From NCBI GenBank assembly GCA_950295325.1, contig OX485808.1:20912527-20976526 (forward strand): a DNA stretch of 64,000 nucleotides, read 5' to 3'. A program made the translations under genes and the position numbers. Position 1 is the stretch's first letter; each line of letters starts with the position of its first letter. Source of the stretch: Polytrichum commune (lineage: Eukaryota; Streptophyta; Polytrichopsida; Polytrichales; Polytrichaceae). The notes beneath the pieces were generated by a model that saw only the letters and a program-made list of their open reading frames with translations, was not told the DNA's origin and ran no database searches. Shown here one piece after another: positions 1 through 12,607 of this stretch.

Positions 1-2652
1 TAAGCATCCAGATGATGGTCTCTTTTCTAAAGAAAGAGGTTACAATTACAAAACTCGCCTAGTACATGGTCCCATGGAACGCAGCCAAGGAGCTAAGTGA
101 TGCTATAATTTTATTTTATTTACTTCTCCTTCTCATTAATCCTTTCTTTTCCAAGCTTTCTTGTGATGGGAAAGTACTTTATAACCTCCCCCCCCCCCCC
201 CCCCTTACCTTCTCTATCTCGAGCTCGCAAACATATACATGATATGAATGTTCAGTTCAATGAATGGGGAGAATCGATTTATATATATATAAAACCTAGA
301 AGATGTCAACATGAAATTGGTTGGGCTTGGAAACACTAAGATCTCAACCTATCATGTCCAAAAATCTCACTAAACATTGGTTTGAATCCAATATGAGAGA
401 CACCCATCACATGGTCAATGAACTTTGACCTTATCTACACTAAGCACATGAGCTCCAAAAAAAATTATTTTTAAAATGATGGTAGTGGGTTCCAATCAAT
501 ACTAGGGGTGTTGGAGCAAAGAATGATGTGGCAATTGCATGGTGGACTTCCTATATAACTTTCTAACACATCATTAAACACTCGATCATCCCCTTACAAA
601 GAGCATGTGTGGATGTGTGTGCATGTGCAAGTTGGTGTTGGAAAGGTGGTGTTGGGAAAGAAAACACTAGGATCTTATATATTCAAGTATGTTTTCTACT
701 CATTTGGACCGACTTTTGACCTTCCAATACATATGTGCCCAAATATGAGCACACATGGGCCCCGCTACAATGTCCACGTGGCATTTGGTCTTTAGAAGTA
801 GCTTATCATTTGGGAAGACTCCAAAAAGACTTGAAAACACCCATGGGAAATTCTAAAACTTGTATCTAAGTAAACTTGGACATATTCGTAATTTTTTTTT
901 TGTTACTTTCACTATGGGCAAATCCGTCAATACACTTCCAAATTATACACAAATTCATAGGAGATATGTGAACCCTCAGTGATTACTTGAATACTATGGT
1001 ATAAAAGAATACAATGAAGAAAATCATTTCTTATGCTATTTGATGTTGATTCCGTATAAATCAATAATACAATAATGAAAAATATATTAAAAATATATAT
1101 GATATTACCATAATTAGCTTTGCATGTCCTATCAAAGGATCCTATGATACAATTCTTTCGGAGGATCGTACAATACAATTCATCACGCTTTAGGATTAGG
1201 ACTTAGTCCAATTTTACTTAAATATCAATTCTAAGGCCTTGGGCACATCGTGTCTACCTTGACTACAAGTGCTTTCTTTGTTTAGTGTGGGCCACACTAT
1301 TTTCAACACCCATACATTATTATTGAACTGACCTAATAGTGTGACACCATTGTTTGGAATGCATGTTGAAAAGTGTGTCGTTGAACCTAAGAGTTTTTCT
1401 TAGATATTATATCAAGGTTGGTTTTCTTTATCAAACCTCCACTCAAATCATCTTCAAATGACAAAATGTTACCCTCGTTCAAAAAAGGCAATATACCTAC
1501 TCAAACCAACTCATAAATATTGAAACCATTATTTTGTGATGTTTTGGGAAGCTTTGGAATTTGAGGCAGCGGTGCCACAACTGTGCACCTTCCACATGGA
1601 TTTATACCCTTACCACATGTCCAACTAAAAATTTCAATGGTAAATGTTTAGGATATGTTGTGTTTGAGTGTCATGCAAATTTTAGAATAATTAGGATTGT
1701 ACTAAAGTTGTAGTGCATGGGAGGGGCGGGGCTTTTCTTCATGGTCGGAACCGTCATCCGGTCACAGACAAAAAGCACCACTCCTCCATGTAGAAGAGAT
1801 AGAGGTTTAGGGTTTAGGGTACATGGTAAAGTTCGAATACGATTTTGCAATTTCATTATTTGACACTACAATTGTTCTAGAGAAGGTTAAGAAGGTTCAT
1901 GGCAAATCTACAAACCTTTGACTAAAATAAAGCGGTATATGTGAAAGGTTCATAATATAAGAAAGGAAATTGGAAAAGGGTGGGTTGAATACATGGGCCA
2001 ATCAAGCTCATGGACCGGAGTTTCTCATATGAAGGTAAGAGGCTTTACGAAAATCAAACCCAAATGGGTTGATGTAGACATATGATTCCACAAACCATGT
2101 TATCAATGCTTTGTCATCAATGAATTATATAATTTTGGATAGCTTCCACTCCCATAAGGAGGTAAGTGCTTGCAGGCAAAGAGGCTCTTTGTTCATGTTT
2201 GCTCCCTTGAAAACTAGCAGTATCTACTTATCTATAAGCTTCCAAATGTATATCTATTATCTTTAGGTCAATTATGAGCATTCTTATCTTAAGACACTCT
2301 ACTTGAAGGTCATTGGGCCTCTCATCCTATAAAAAAGAACGTCAATGTCTTTTACATTGACATAGGATGTTTGTTCCACACCTCCTACCCATGTCTACAT
2401 GAACATGAGGAGCATGGGGGGGGGGGGGGGGGGGTGAGCTTAATACATATTTTCAAAAGGTGGACTGCCTCTCATCTTATGTCATCTTGTTTTTCATTAA
2501 ACACCTCAAAACTTCAAGAGTTAAGTGCGTAAATGTAATTTCCTTGTGCAACTTTATAGGAGAATGATATGATATGATATCAATATGTGTTAATATATTT
2601 AAAGTTTTCCAAAAATATCACCATATTCCATACCAAAGAGCAAGACACAATA
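1..2652. other. Gene-free AT-rich stretch
   Basis: No reading frame here looks like a real gene; all are short and unrecognised. The visible structure is a run of 17 C at 188-204, a run of 19 G at 2416-2434, and two copies of TTTAGGG near 1806-1819, which are too few to be an interstitial telomere. Confidence 0.6.
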
Positions 2653-3372
2653 GAGTTATCCGTAAAGTGAGCTGAAGAGAGGGTTTTGGGCCTGGATTTG
2701 AGAAAATTGTGTGACAGGCCCTAAAAGTGGAGCAAGTGTCTGTAGCTATAAAAAAACACAGGCACAAATCTTTTGAGGGACCGGAAATGGTGAAAAAAAA
2801 AATTTGCTCCTGTGCTGTGAGCGCGCCCTGGGAATTTAGCGTCGCTTTGTCAAAGGGCCCTCTCCTGTTTCGCTAATTCTGTCAACAAAGAAGATCCACT
2901 GACAAGGCGGGGCGAAAGTCATAAATAAAGGCAATTGAATTATTAGGAACAATTTCGGCAATTAGGTATGGCCCTAATTTTAGGTCACACATGGCAGACA
3001 AGGGGACTTGCCCCCCCCCCTCCTGCCCGATGCTTGTTATATGTTGGGAATCTTCAAGCCCACTTATTTCAGGGTTTTCAAGAGGCTCCTCAACTTACAC
3101 AATAAACACCTGAAAATAGGCCCATACAAAATGAATACTATGTGTTGTGGGCCAGACGCCTGTTTTAGTCTCTGAAAAACTCTTAATTTCTTTTGACGAA
3201 TAGGCGGACCCCGATTCTCTCATCCAAAAACAAGCAGACCAACTCTGACCCTAAACCCTGGCCTTGTGTATTATGCCCCGGAATTCAAGAGCCTTACTTT
3301 GCGTTTCCATGGGTTTGTGTGAATAGTGCACTCAAAATCTGTCAAAACACCAGCTTACTTTACGGATAACTC
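2653..3372. mobile_element. 720-bp TIR DNA transposon, non-autonomous
   Basis: The ends are perfect 16-bp terminal inverted repeats, GAGTTATCCGTAAAGT at 2653-2668 and its reverse complement at 3357-3372. Similarity continues inward for a few bases (AGCTG on both sides after one mismatch). No transposase frame is present, so this is a non-autonomous derivative. A second element with the same termini lies at 48899-49884 inside an intron, which shows that this is a dispersed family. The interiors of the two copies are unrelated by eye. I could not find a convincing target-site duplication (flanks end ACAATA and begin AAATAC), so the superfamily stays open. Confidence 0.8.
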
Positions 3373-3492
3373 AAATACTTCATTCTCTTTAAAAACCAAG
3401 CCCCATATTTAAAGTATGGCCAATAACTTCTTCTATTTCATATGTACAAATTGAATGCACCCAATTGCAAAGGGGAGAACTTACAACCTTCC

Positions 3493-3565
3493 ATTGTGTG
3501 AATCTCCTCCATGAGTTATGGATCAAAATTCATGGGCCATAAGTTATGGAGGAGATTCACACAAT
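3493..3565. repeat. 20-bp perfect inverted repeat
   Basis: The arms at 3493-3512 and 3546-3565 are exact reverse complements (core GTGTGAATCTCCTCC) separated by 33 bases. It could be the two ends of a tiny element or a hairpin. No gene is adjacent. Confidence 0.7.
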
Positions 3566-3816
3566 AGAAGTCAAAGGCGGTTGTGCTCAAGTGTGGAGTT
3601 ATAATTCATAGTAGCTCTCGAAGAGCGCACGACTTATTATTGATGTCGGTCAAGCTCACTCATGCACTTTTTGTGAGGGAGCTTTTGATGGTCCTCCTTT
3701 TGGGACTTTTGGGGAACTTCAAGACCCAATTGGCTTCCAAGTTCTCTTGTTGAGAGTAAGTTATTGCAACTTTCATGGGAGCCGCTACAGTTGCTAAGTT
3801 GACGATCACACCGAGG

Positions 3817-4171
3817 GCCGGTTCACACGGGTCCCAAGTCCCAAGTCACTTGAGGTCAATCCGTGCAATCTCAACCGTTGAGAGCATGGAAGTTGGGACT
3901 GACCACTTCCCATGGGTCCCAAGTCCTAAGTCCCAAGTATGACATGGATGTCTACCTGGCATCACTTTTTGAAGGTGAAGCTTGGGACTTGTGTTGAGAG
4001 ACAGGTCAAGCAAAGAGCTAGACCCAATTCTCAACACAAGTCCCATGAATATTTTTGCATGAATAAATCCAAGATCGACAATTAACCATATTTCAGTGGT
4101 TTATTGAGGCTCAAAAGTTGGGACTTGCTAACATGCATGGGACTTGGGGCTTGGGATCCCGTGTGAACCGG
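3817..4171. mobile_element. MITE of the GGCCGGTTCACACGGG family, copy 1
   Basis: The element starts GCCGGTTCACACGGGTCCC and ends with the near-exact reverse complement (GGGATCCCGTGTGAACCGG). The interior is filled with short inverted copies of GGGACTTGG/CCAAGTCCC. There is no coding capacity. A second, inverted and interrupted copy lies at 32158-32808. No clear target duplication was found, so the superfamily is not assigned. Confidence 0.85.
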
Positions 4172-5784
4172 AATTGATTAATTTGACAAGTCTTTGGTAA
4201 GGTACCTACCTAGTAGGTTCACCAATTCCCAACAACTAGGTAACTTTTCTTTCTTTATTTATTTCTTTCTTTCTTGCTTTTAGTCAACACCATCAATGAC
4301 ATTTCATGTCTTGTTTGTGTGCATCTCGGTTCATAAAGTATCTCATAGACCTAGTCTTAAATGAAAGAGAGTTAGACAACAAACAAGCAAACAACCAGTG
4401 TACCCACCATAGGAGGACAATCCTTCCTAAAACCTGGTTGAGGTAGGAAAATGGAAAATGATGAAAAGAAGTTGATTCAAACATAAAGAGTGGCTTGCAA
4501 ATTTGTGCAATATTTTTCAGAGATGGAGTAGAGGAAATGATGGAGGAATGCAAATTGTTTCGCAATTTTATTCCTTGTAATATTTAGTTACGTTTTTCCA
4601 AAGAGACGAGTAAGTCAAACCCCCTAATTATATAGTAAATTCTTCGTAATTTGAGCATCAAAACATCCCACTCCACATATGAATGCACACAAACTAGTTA
4701 ACTCAATGGCATCCAAAAGCGTTTACAAGTGGTGTGAAACATGGCCTATATGACCAATCACTACATCTAGCCTATTACTGCATCCTTTTTCGGGCCACCA
4801 CTATTACATTTAACCATTTTGGGCCCACACAAGAATCAATCTATTACTATTCCAGTGCACAACATTCATCGTTTAATTTTTTGTATGTCTACCTTATACC
4901 CCCCAAAGGAGCCTACCCTATGAAAAGAAAGAAGTACGTTACATTGAAGCTTGATAAAACATGATCAAAGTAAGGAAGAGCAAGCTCCCATTCACGTCAA
5001 TGTCTAGGAAAAATAATATCGTTATTTTAATTTAATTTATTTACAACTTGTTTTTCTAGATTTCATAGACATGTGAAGTTCATATTGTGAACTCACCTCA
5101 CCTCACCTCTGCAATAAGGGCATGAGGCAAATAAGTTTTGCATACAAGCTTCCCTTTCATTCATCCATCATTTAAACCCTTGAAATAGTGTGGAGCTTGT
5201 TTTTGTACTTGGTTGATTTCACACTAGAATCAGTTTCAAAGACCTCAAATTAGTCTAGTCCAAGCCATATGAGAATAATCGGTCACCAAACTTATAGGGG
5301 GTCAATAAATTTTTAATGTTGGATGAATGAAAGTTAGGTTGGTGAATGTTCATTTCCTCTCGCCTGCAATAAATACATGTGAGTTGCTTATCAGATCATT
5401 TTTTTTCTATGTATGTGGAATCCGAATTTCCACGTGGGATACAAATTGGTATCAAGCAATGTATGACTGACATGTGGCACATTTTCAAGACTTATCATCC
5501 CCATGAACACGTAAGCATAGAGCACTCTATGACAAATCGATTTAAAACAATTGCACAAACCAAGCGTGCATGTTCCCTCTTTCATTAGTGGACTATCCAC
5601 ATGTGACGATGTCATTGGCTAGTATTTGATGTCACGATTGTATATATATTCACATAATAAAGAAAGAGCATGAGATGGGCCATAAGTTATATCTAGTCAC
5701 AACTTCCCTTCCATGTGTTCTTATACTAACTAAGCTTGAAAGTGTTCACATTCCCATGTATTTATTTATTGAGCAATACTCGTC
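4172..5784. other. Gene-free stretch
   Basis: AT-rich sequence with only short unrecognised frames and no TIR or tail structure that I can delimit. The only low-complexity feature is CTCACCTCACCTCACCTC near 5093-5109. Confidence 0.5.
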
Positions 5785-6175
5785 AACACTAAATGTGATA
5801 TTTAGTGTCTTACGGTATTTAATGTCACTGTGGTAACTTTTTGGATGACACTTATGATGAATAAGTGAACGAATACTGTCATGGATGATGGATGAGTTCA
5901 TCCGTCGGCCAAATCCCTACCTTCTCTTGTCGGTAACTTGTGATGAAATATTGTCATGGATGATTAAAATTTGGATGAAAATTCACTAGGTAGGTGACAG
6001 TAATTGCAACACTGCAAATCTATAATGCCCCCAAAAAATTTACAAGGAATGACACATGATGTTGGGTTAGCATTTAGTGTTGGTGATACTATACCATGGT
6101 TTACGATTAGTATTGAGCAAGACCATTGGATTTGGTGACACTCAATATCATAGTTAGTGTAGTTTCATCCGGTTC
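5785..6175. repeat. Dispersed repeat family F, copy 1
   Basis: This segment shares ordered blocks with 53935-54210 (same orientation) and 39895-40345 (opposite orientation). The shared blocks include a CATGGATGAT..AAATTTGGATG block, a CAGTAATTGCAA block, an ACAAGGAATGACA block and a GGTTTACGATTAGTAT block. It begins and ends with CACTAAAT-like motifs (AACACTAAATGTGA and GTGACACTCAATATCA), possibly degenerate terminal repeats. It is non-coding. Confidence 0.65.
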
Positions 6176-6436
6176 TTGGGACCACGTAACAATTTATTAT
6201 ATTATAGTAATAGTATGCTCTAAAATACATGTACTATGAATTATTGAAGCAAAAATATTATGCCACAAATCTAGGTTCTAGAATTCTATACGACTCAACA
6301 AATTATTGATGTTACGAAAACATCATGCTACAATACTCACACCATTGCATCATGTTTTCAAGACTTGTAAACTATATGAGCCATTTTATCAAGAACCTAG
6401 GTTGTCACTAATGACCACATTGCTATGGGGGAATGA

Positions 6437-6805
6437 GGCACGACGGGCCTGGGCTTGGTGGTTAGGGCTCATGACCCCCAATGAGGAGGTTGTGGGTTCT
6501 ATTCCCCATGCCGGTGTGGTGCTCACCACCTTAGTCCACCCAACTATGGTGGGGGGGTCCTTGGACCTTGTTGTGTGGGTACCTCAAAGCCCTTTGGGGG
6601 GGATACCATATCCGGTATCTTCAAGGCACTAGTGGCTAGCTAGGAACTAATATAGTGTGTCACTATAGTGCCCATCCTCAAAAGGGGAGAGTAGTATTGT
6701 CCCAATGTGCCCTTGTCTGGTGGGCATCGGGTCATTGGCATTACGAACAGACACTTTATTCACGCCGGCCCCTTAAAAGGGACCGGAGTTTCTATCTATC
6801 TATTT
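6437..6805 (+). mobile_element. tRNA-derived SINE with LINE-like 3' tail
   Basis: The 5' head has a polymerase III A-box-like segment (TGGTGGTTAGGGC near 6456-6468) and a B-box-like segment (GGTTCTATTCC near 6493-6503) at tRNA-like spacing. The 3' part (about 6668-6795) matches the 3' end of the large LINE at 31007-31130, including CGAACAGACACTT and ATTCACG. It then forms a hairpin at 6765-6786 and ends in a CTATCTATCTA tail. The flanks GGGGAATGA (6428-6436) and GGGGAAATGA (6806-6815) are an imperfect target-site duplication. SINEs that share a 3' tail with a LINE are usually mobilised by that LINE's reverse transcriptase, and I infer the same here. No protein is encoded. Confidence 0.85.
6765..6786 (+). 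other. SINE 3'-terminal hairpin
   Basis: The arm CCGGCCCCTT pairs with AAGGGACCGG with one C/A mismatch around an AA turn. It occupies the same place as the LINE hairpin at 31104-31122 but has different stem bases, so the pairing is kept while the sequence changes. Confidence 0.7.
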
Positions 6806-6815
6806 GGGGAAATGA

Positions 6816-8180
6816 TTTCCATAGTCCTTCATGGCCGTTTTGAACCCACGTTATAGATTTTTTTGGCTGCTACTATAAATTCTAGAATAAAATATGTATT
6901 TGCACTTTGAGGTTCTTAAACTTACATGAGGCATTTAGAGACAACTTTTAAGGACTATGTTCTTTGCTTATGGAAATCAAAATATAGGTAGATTGTAAAA
7001 CCATTTGTACGTAAAAGAGGGGAATGACTCATCGCCACCTCTAAGAATTTATTCTAAGTGGCCACCTCACAACCAAAATATTGAAACATTGGTTTAGCCT
7101 TATTTAAGATCGTTCTAAAAATTGAAGTAAAGAGACACGAGGATGCCTTAGATGGATACTTTCCTCTTTGCACTCACTTCTCGAAAGATACGAAACACAA
7201 TTAGTGTGAGATGATTAGCATATCCAAGTTGTGCATGTAGCCGATTGTCTCGTAATTTTTAGAGCTCGTATGAATATCTTATGCATCATCAAAGTGAAAC
7301 TTCTTGTGTTCATATAAGTCCCCCCCCCCCCCCCAGTCCATGTTGACTATTGAATCTAGCAGGGTTATTATGTTTTGAGCACATAATCACATCTTCTTTT
7401 GAACACATGTCTTGTTGGGTGCTGGTTCCTTAGATCCACACTTGACCACATACTACCCAAATATAAGTGTCCAAATAATTGTTGTGTTTGATTTAGGCAT
7501 GTCTACCTTACATGTGGATGAAGACACCCTCTACAATGACTTCCCATTGGACCGCCAATGTGGAAACAACAAGTGGCATGTTTTCATGCCGTTTCTAATT
7601 TTACGAAAGACCTCAAGGGTTAGTTAGGGACTTAGATGCCTTCAAGCAAGCAAATGTCAAAGGATCGAGCTACAATCATCTCCCACGAGTTCACTATGCC
7701 AAGAATAAACAAGATTTTTTAAACTCACGGTGCCCAAATTATTGTTTGGGGATCCTCCAATCGCCATATTAAGGGTTGGCAAGAACATATGGGCATGTTG
7801 GATGAAAGTTTTTGAAGCCTTTCTAGTGGCTCCTTCAAGCAAGGCATTGGCTGCTCCAATTGCATCGAAGAGCCGTAGTTCAAATAATGTGCCCCAAGTC
7901 CATCCTTAGGAACCTTTTTGGGCATTTGAGTTCCAAAAAAGGCCAAAAAAGAAACTATTTTTGCACATGGAGCTCATATCGAGTGATGAGCATCTACAAA
8001 TCAAGAGTGCATCCCAAAACGTTTCGTGTGAGAACAATGCAAACCAAATAATTGGTGTTTTTAAACATTAAATTGGCCCAAAAAGAATGAAACATTTAAT
8101 CATAATTTTTTTTTTGTAAGAAATGGGATATATTATCAGGTGGCTATTGGGGTCACTTGAGGGGTCTTGACTTGTGCTAT
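6816..8180. repeat. Gene-free stretch containing repeat family D, copy 1
   Basis: About 7140-7530 is a copy of a dispersed repeat (family D) also seen near 12340-12600, 49930-50330, 62966-63330 and 63500-63830. Shared landmarks, in order, are ATGATTAGCAAATCCAA, GGAGCTCGTATGAATAT, ATCAAAGTGAA, a poly-C run (7321-7334 here), ATGTTGACTATTGA, TTTTGAGCACATA, CTTTTGAACACATGTCTT and a TCTACCTTA block. It is non-coding; the short frames inside it are incidental. Confidence 0.6.
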
Positions 8181-8450
8181 ACAAGATTATGTGATTGGCC
8201 GAGAAGCCAAAGACAATCCAAGTTCACTTTACACTAGACCTTGAAGGTACAAGGGACCGATGAACTTCGAATGGATGAAAATCCTACATGGCAACAAGTA
8301 GATAAGTTCACATGGTCTATTGGATATTGTGTTTGGTCCATCATAAAGAGGTGGGTCTAACTCAAAACTAGGGGATGGGGCAATCAATGAAATTTCCTTT
8401 AGCTCCTAGAAATATTATATTGCCATGGTGGGGATCCAGGCCGAAACCTA
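8181..8450. repeat. Dispersed repeat family C, copy 1
   Basis: Shares ordered blocks with 10695-11005: TTATGTGATTGG, ACAGTCCAAGTTCACT-like, CACTAGACCTTGAAGG, AAAACTAGGGG and CCATGGTGGG. Neither copy codes for protein, and no termini can be delimited with certainty. Confidence 0.7.
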
Positions 8451-8700
8451 TGTCGTGGTTCCTCGACATGGTCCACTTTTACTTACACTAAGCACGAGGA
8501 CCCATCAACAACAAATTTTGATTTTGAATTTTTTTATTTCCTACGGTATGGTTGTTGGATGATTTTCAAGGGCCCTTAGACTATCATGGTCATGGCTCTT
8601 GGTTTGTTTGTAAGGTGGCCTTAGGATCCATGGTTGTGCCAATGACATGGAGATGTTTGAAGCCTTGGTTAACCTTTACAATCCATCTAAAATAGTTGAA

Positions 8701-8741
8701 CAACAACGACGACGACAACAACAACAACAACAACAACAACA
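8701..8741 (+). repeat. CAA/CGA microsatellite
   Basis: A run of CAA triplets, with three CGA variants at its start, of about 40 bases in an otherwise gene-free region. Confidence 0.9.
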
Positions 8742-10162
8742 TTACTAGTTCTTTTCATTTGCTTTTTTAAAATCCCAATCCCCCGCCCATCCTACCCCTT
8801 GGACTTGTGAATCACCATGCCATCAACAATATTTGAATGTTCTAGGTATTAAAATTTCATATTTTGGTACTAAACTTAGTACACCAAGAAGGCATTGTAA
8901 TTCTTAATCTCGTAAGTATTGTCAATCTAGATCACGTCAGCCAATTCTCACTATAAATGCATCTCCTACACCACCATGTGCATAGCATTACACAACGCCT
9001 TGGTTGCATTCCATGGACCATATTTCACATGAGCATAATCATCCTTTAATTCCCGGATGTCCCATTTATGGAGAGCACTCATGGTGTATATGTGATCTTT
9101 TCAACAAGCAACTGTAAATGATCATAGTTTTTTTTTAAATCACAACCTCTTTCTTTGGAACGAGACCATCATGTAGCTTCTTGATATTGGTAGGTGTTGC
9201 TCCATAGCACAACTCTTAATTCCTTAAAACGGTTTGAAGGATTAGCACAAGTTTGGGGCAAATAGCCCACACGTGTTCTCAACATTGAAACTCTTTGCAA
9301 CAATATTCACAAAGTTCTCTACAAATTGACACGGTTGTTGGAACCCCTTCTACAAGCACCGTCACATGACTAGCTTTGATGAAGACTTCCTTGGGCCATT
9401 GGTTCTTTGAGCGGTTGTGCTCACTCGGCATGTTCTTGCAAAAATGAGGATTGGGGTCATTGGATTACCTCGGTGCATAGAGTGCAATAGCACTTGACCG
9501 TTTAAGAAATTATTATGAGGAAACAAGCGAGCATAAACAAGGTCTAAATTTATCTTTAATAAATTTGTAAATGTATTTTTGGAAATAAAGTGGTTCTCAA
9601 TTGGTATGTCTTATGACGAGTGGTCTACAATAGCGAATGTAGATTAAAGATCACTCTCTTGTATTGGAACTTCCCATACATAACACTCTTAACGAGGGTT
9701 CTTACTAACCCCGTTTTTCCTCCTAGTAAGACCCTTTGATGTTTTTTCTCCATACTTCAAGGAGATTGCTCCATTGTTAAACGAGAAGGCCTAAAGTTAG
9801 TACATACAATTAGAGTGAAGATGGAAGACATTGAAAATATTTGAGAATAACCAAAGTGATGCTTATTCCTATGGGTGAAGGTAGACCATTTTGGAAAATG
9901 TTATGTAGGTCTCCATATCATCTCCCAAAGTTATAGAAATTTGTTTATGATGGAGTCATTATGTACGTTTTCAATGTAAGTAATTTAGCTAGGTATCCTT
10001 TTGATCACGTATGCCAAGTGGAACTAGTTTTTTAGTTTTTAAAGTTCCGTGATGACATATAGGTAGATAGAAAATTGTATTAGTCAAAGGGGTTCAACCT
10101 CACCAAAATCTCTCCACTTTTTGAGTGGGCTATTAGACACCAAGATTCTACATTGACGGAAC

Positions 10163-10193
<31 letters not shown>

Positions 10194-10694
10194 AAAACCT
10201 AGATTCACCTAAAATCTTATAAGTACTAAAATAAGTAGTCCAAGCTCTAGAAAGTATTATATTATAATTATGATATGTAAAAAACTGACAATATTTGTAG
10301 GTAAAGGAATGATATTCTTGATGGCATCTATGATAACTTTGAAGACAGATTTTCACTTTTGAAGAAGATGTCATACTTAATTGATTAGTTTTGGTTTAAG
10401 GGTTGGAGGATACTGGCTTTAATCTCCAAAACCCCTTTAACTTCTTTTTTCATGCAAACATTATTGGTCAATGGGTCCATTTGGAAGACAACATACCATT
10501 CATAAGCAGTGTGCGTTCGTTCAAATTGAATTTGCACTAGCTGTGACATCTCATGGTCGTATTATTGAAGTCCACATGAACGAATGCACAGTGCTTAATA
10601 TTGTTATGAAATTGTTGTGAATACTTGAAGCCCGGGTTTGTGTATTGGTCATTTGCTTAAGTCACTTTACAATAGAGCTTGAGGGCCCTTGCCC
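8742..10694. other. Gene-free stretch
   Basis: Nothing is recognisable apart from a run of about 30 A near 10163-10191. That run could be the tail of a retroposed sequence, but no matching flanking duplication was found. Confidence 0.5.
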
Positions 10695-11005
10695 CATGAT
10701 ATAAAAATTATGTGATTGGTCAAGACAGTCCAAGTTCACTATGCACTAGACCTTGAAGGCCCAAGGGACTAAAGAGATTTGATTGGATGAAGATTCCTAC
10801 ATGACATCCCACATGGCACTAACTCGTAAGTGGATGAAGCCTCATGGTCTAGCAGATATTGCGTTAGGCCTCTCAAACACAAAACTAGAGGTGGGGCCTA
10901 ACGCAAAACTAGGGGTTGTGGCAAGCAATTAAATTGCCAGTGACTTCTAGAGATACCATATTATTGTCATGGTGGGACCCCGGACTATATATGTGATGTA
11001 CAATT
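10695..11005. repeat. Dispersed repeat family C, copy 2
   Basis: Second copy of the family seen at 8181-8450, in the same orientation. It contains its own short internal duplication of an AAACTAGAGG/AAACTAGGGG segment around GGGGCCTAACGC. Confidence 0.7.
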
Positions 11006-11136
11006 GCTAACCAGAGGACACAATTCTCAATTTAATTCAAGGGCCAATACCATATATGGAGTGGAAAGTGCCTACAATAAGGCACATATTCTCAAGTGCT
11101 ATTGGTTAATTTTGATTTATTGAACTTGTATATTTC

Positions 11137-12339
11137 AATGGTGTGTGGTTAGGTTTGGATCTAGAAACAAACACCAGAGAGACACATGTTTAAAAAAAAT
11201 TACACTACATCTACAAAACTTATCAACTACTCCACACTCAATAGTCAACATGTTTTCACTTGAGGAATTTTATCAACATAATCAACATGTTTTCACTTCT
11301 TTTTGGCACAAATTGAAAATCCAATCGCAAGAGAGTAACCAAAATACACATGTGCATCTCACAAACATAACTTTGTCATTGAAAGCACAATGCTCATTCC
11401 GATGTTTGTTAATGTTTTCCATTGCAGGTTTGCAACTTCCATGATGTAAATTTGATCAATAGAAGATGGAAAACAAGACAACCAACCAAATTGCACGCGC
11501 GTGCGTTTCGTGTGGTCGTTTTCTTTAGTGTTAAGGCCATGGGGTTAAATCGACGTCTTTGGCATTCCTTACTTTACTTGGTAGTTAGTTTTGGGGTAGT
11601 GAGTGCGGCCCTTGAGTTTTTTGATGGGTCAAGGCTTGTGGTCCCATGGGAGGCCTTTCTTAGGGAGGAGAGCACCCGAAATGCGAATGATTGGAGCCAC
11701 TTTATGTCCACCTGAGGCTCATAATTGAACTCCATCGCCAGTTTGTGCCAATCAATCCCATTTCGTCGGAAGGGAACATCATGTGCGTTGAAAAAACACA
11801 AGGAAAATCATTTTTTGTGGATCGAGAAATCTCATTCGCTCAAGCGTTGGGTTCCAAAATATGCCGTCGGTGGATTGAATGTCTTGATGATGTGGTGGAT
11901 CGTCACATTGGGTAGATGCAATGTTCAATTGAAGCCCTCATGTGAGTTTCATTTTGAAGGGCTCTCAAATTTCAGCTCTTCAGTTAAAGGGCTTGTTCAA
12001 ATCCAAGACACCCATCTAAGAATATAGAAATGGAATACAAAACTCATATTAAACTTGTGCATGAATTATACGGTACATGTTTCCAGTACAATGTGAAGAA
12101 CGAAGAATTAAGAATAAACCATCTAACTCCACGTCTTGTTGTGACAATGCCCTACGTTTGTGGGTTCTTGTGGTGGGCAAATTATATTGAGGACTTCAAG
12201 TGACGTCTTCATTTTCAATTTGGAGTTTCGTTTTGAAGGGCCAACTCGTGTTTGAAGGGCATCGAAGAGTTCAATCTTGAACATTGGGTAGATGGGTCTT
12301 CCATGGTTGCTTTATTCCGAGTAGCCCCGTTTCTCTTAT
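11137..12339. other. Family D fragment and unrecognised GC-richer block
   Basis: 11137-11280 resembles family D in reverse orientation (GACACATGTTTAAA followed by CACTCAATAGTCAACATG). 11490-11990 is noticeably more GC-rich than its surroundings. It holds two overlapping frames, 11422-11715 and 11691-11915, whose first ATG after 11536 gives a short product with a hydrophobic N-terminus. I recognise no domain and cannot call it a gene. 12190-12300 repeats phrases of 11900-12000 (GTTTTGAAGGGC, CATTGGGTAGATG), suggesting an old local duplication. Confidence 0.35.
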
Positions 12340-12599
12340 GATACGGAAACATCAAATTATTACAAGATGGTTAGCAAATCCAAATTGAGGCCGTACACAA
12401 TTTCCTTATAATTTTTGGACCTCATATGAATTTGATGTTCATTATCAAAGTGAAGACTAAATGGTCACATAGGTTCTTCCCCCCCCCCCCGCCCCCAATT
12501 ATGTTGATTGTTGAGCTTAAAACGGTTAGTATATTTTGAGCACATAGTCCAATTTCTTTTGAACACGTGTCTTTGTGATATCCATTCTTGCAGTCATAC
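12340..12599. repeat. Dispersed repeat family D, copy 2
   Basis: Carries the family D landmarks GGTTAGCAAATCCAAATTG, TATCAAAGTGAAGACTAA, a poly-C run at about 12480, ATGTTGATTGTTGAG, ATTTTGAGCACATAG and CTTTTGAACACGTGTCTT. The hAT-type MITE at 12608 is inserted at its edge. Confidence 0.65.
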
Positions 12600-12607
12600 T
12601 GAGCCAC

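Noticed and set aside
1800-1822. TTTAGGG repeats suggesting an interstitial telomere
   Set aside because: Only two units; this is expected by chance in AT-rich plant DNA.
2653-3372. Target-site duplication for the GAGTTATCC element
   Set aside because: The flanks share only an AATA-like string out of register; not convincing in either copy of the family.
10084-10374. 96-codon minus-strand frame
   Set aside because: It includes a poly-phenylalanine stretch produced only by the poly-A run.
11422-11915. Overlapping frames in a GC-richer block
   Set aside because: No recognisable domain, no splice support and different frames; kept only as an unrecognised block.
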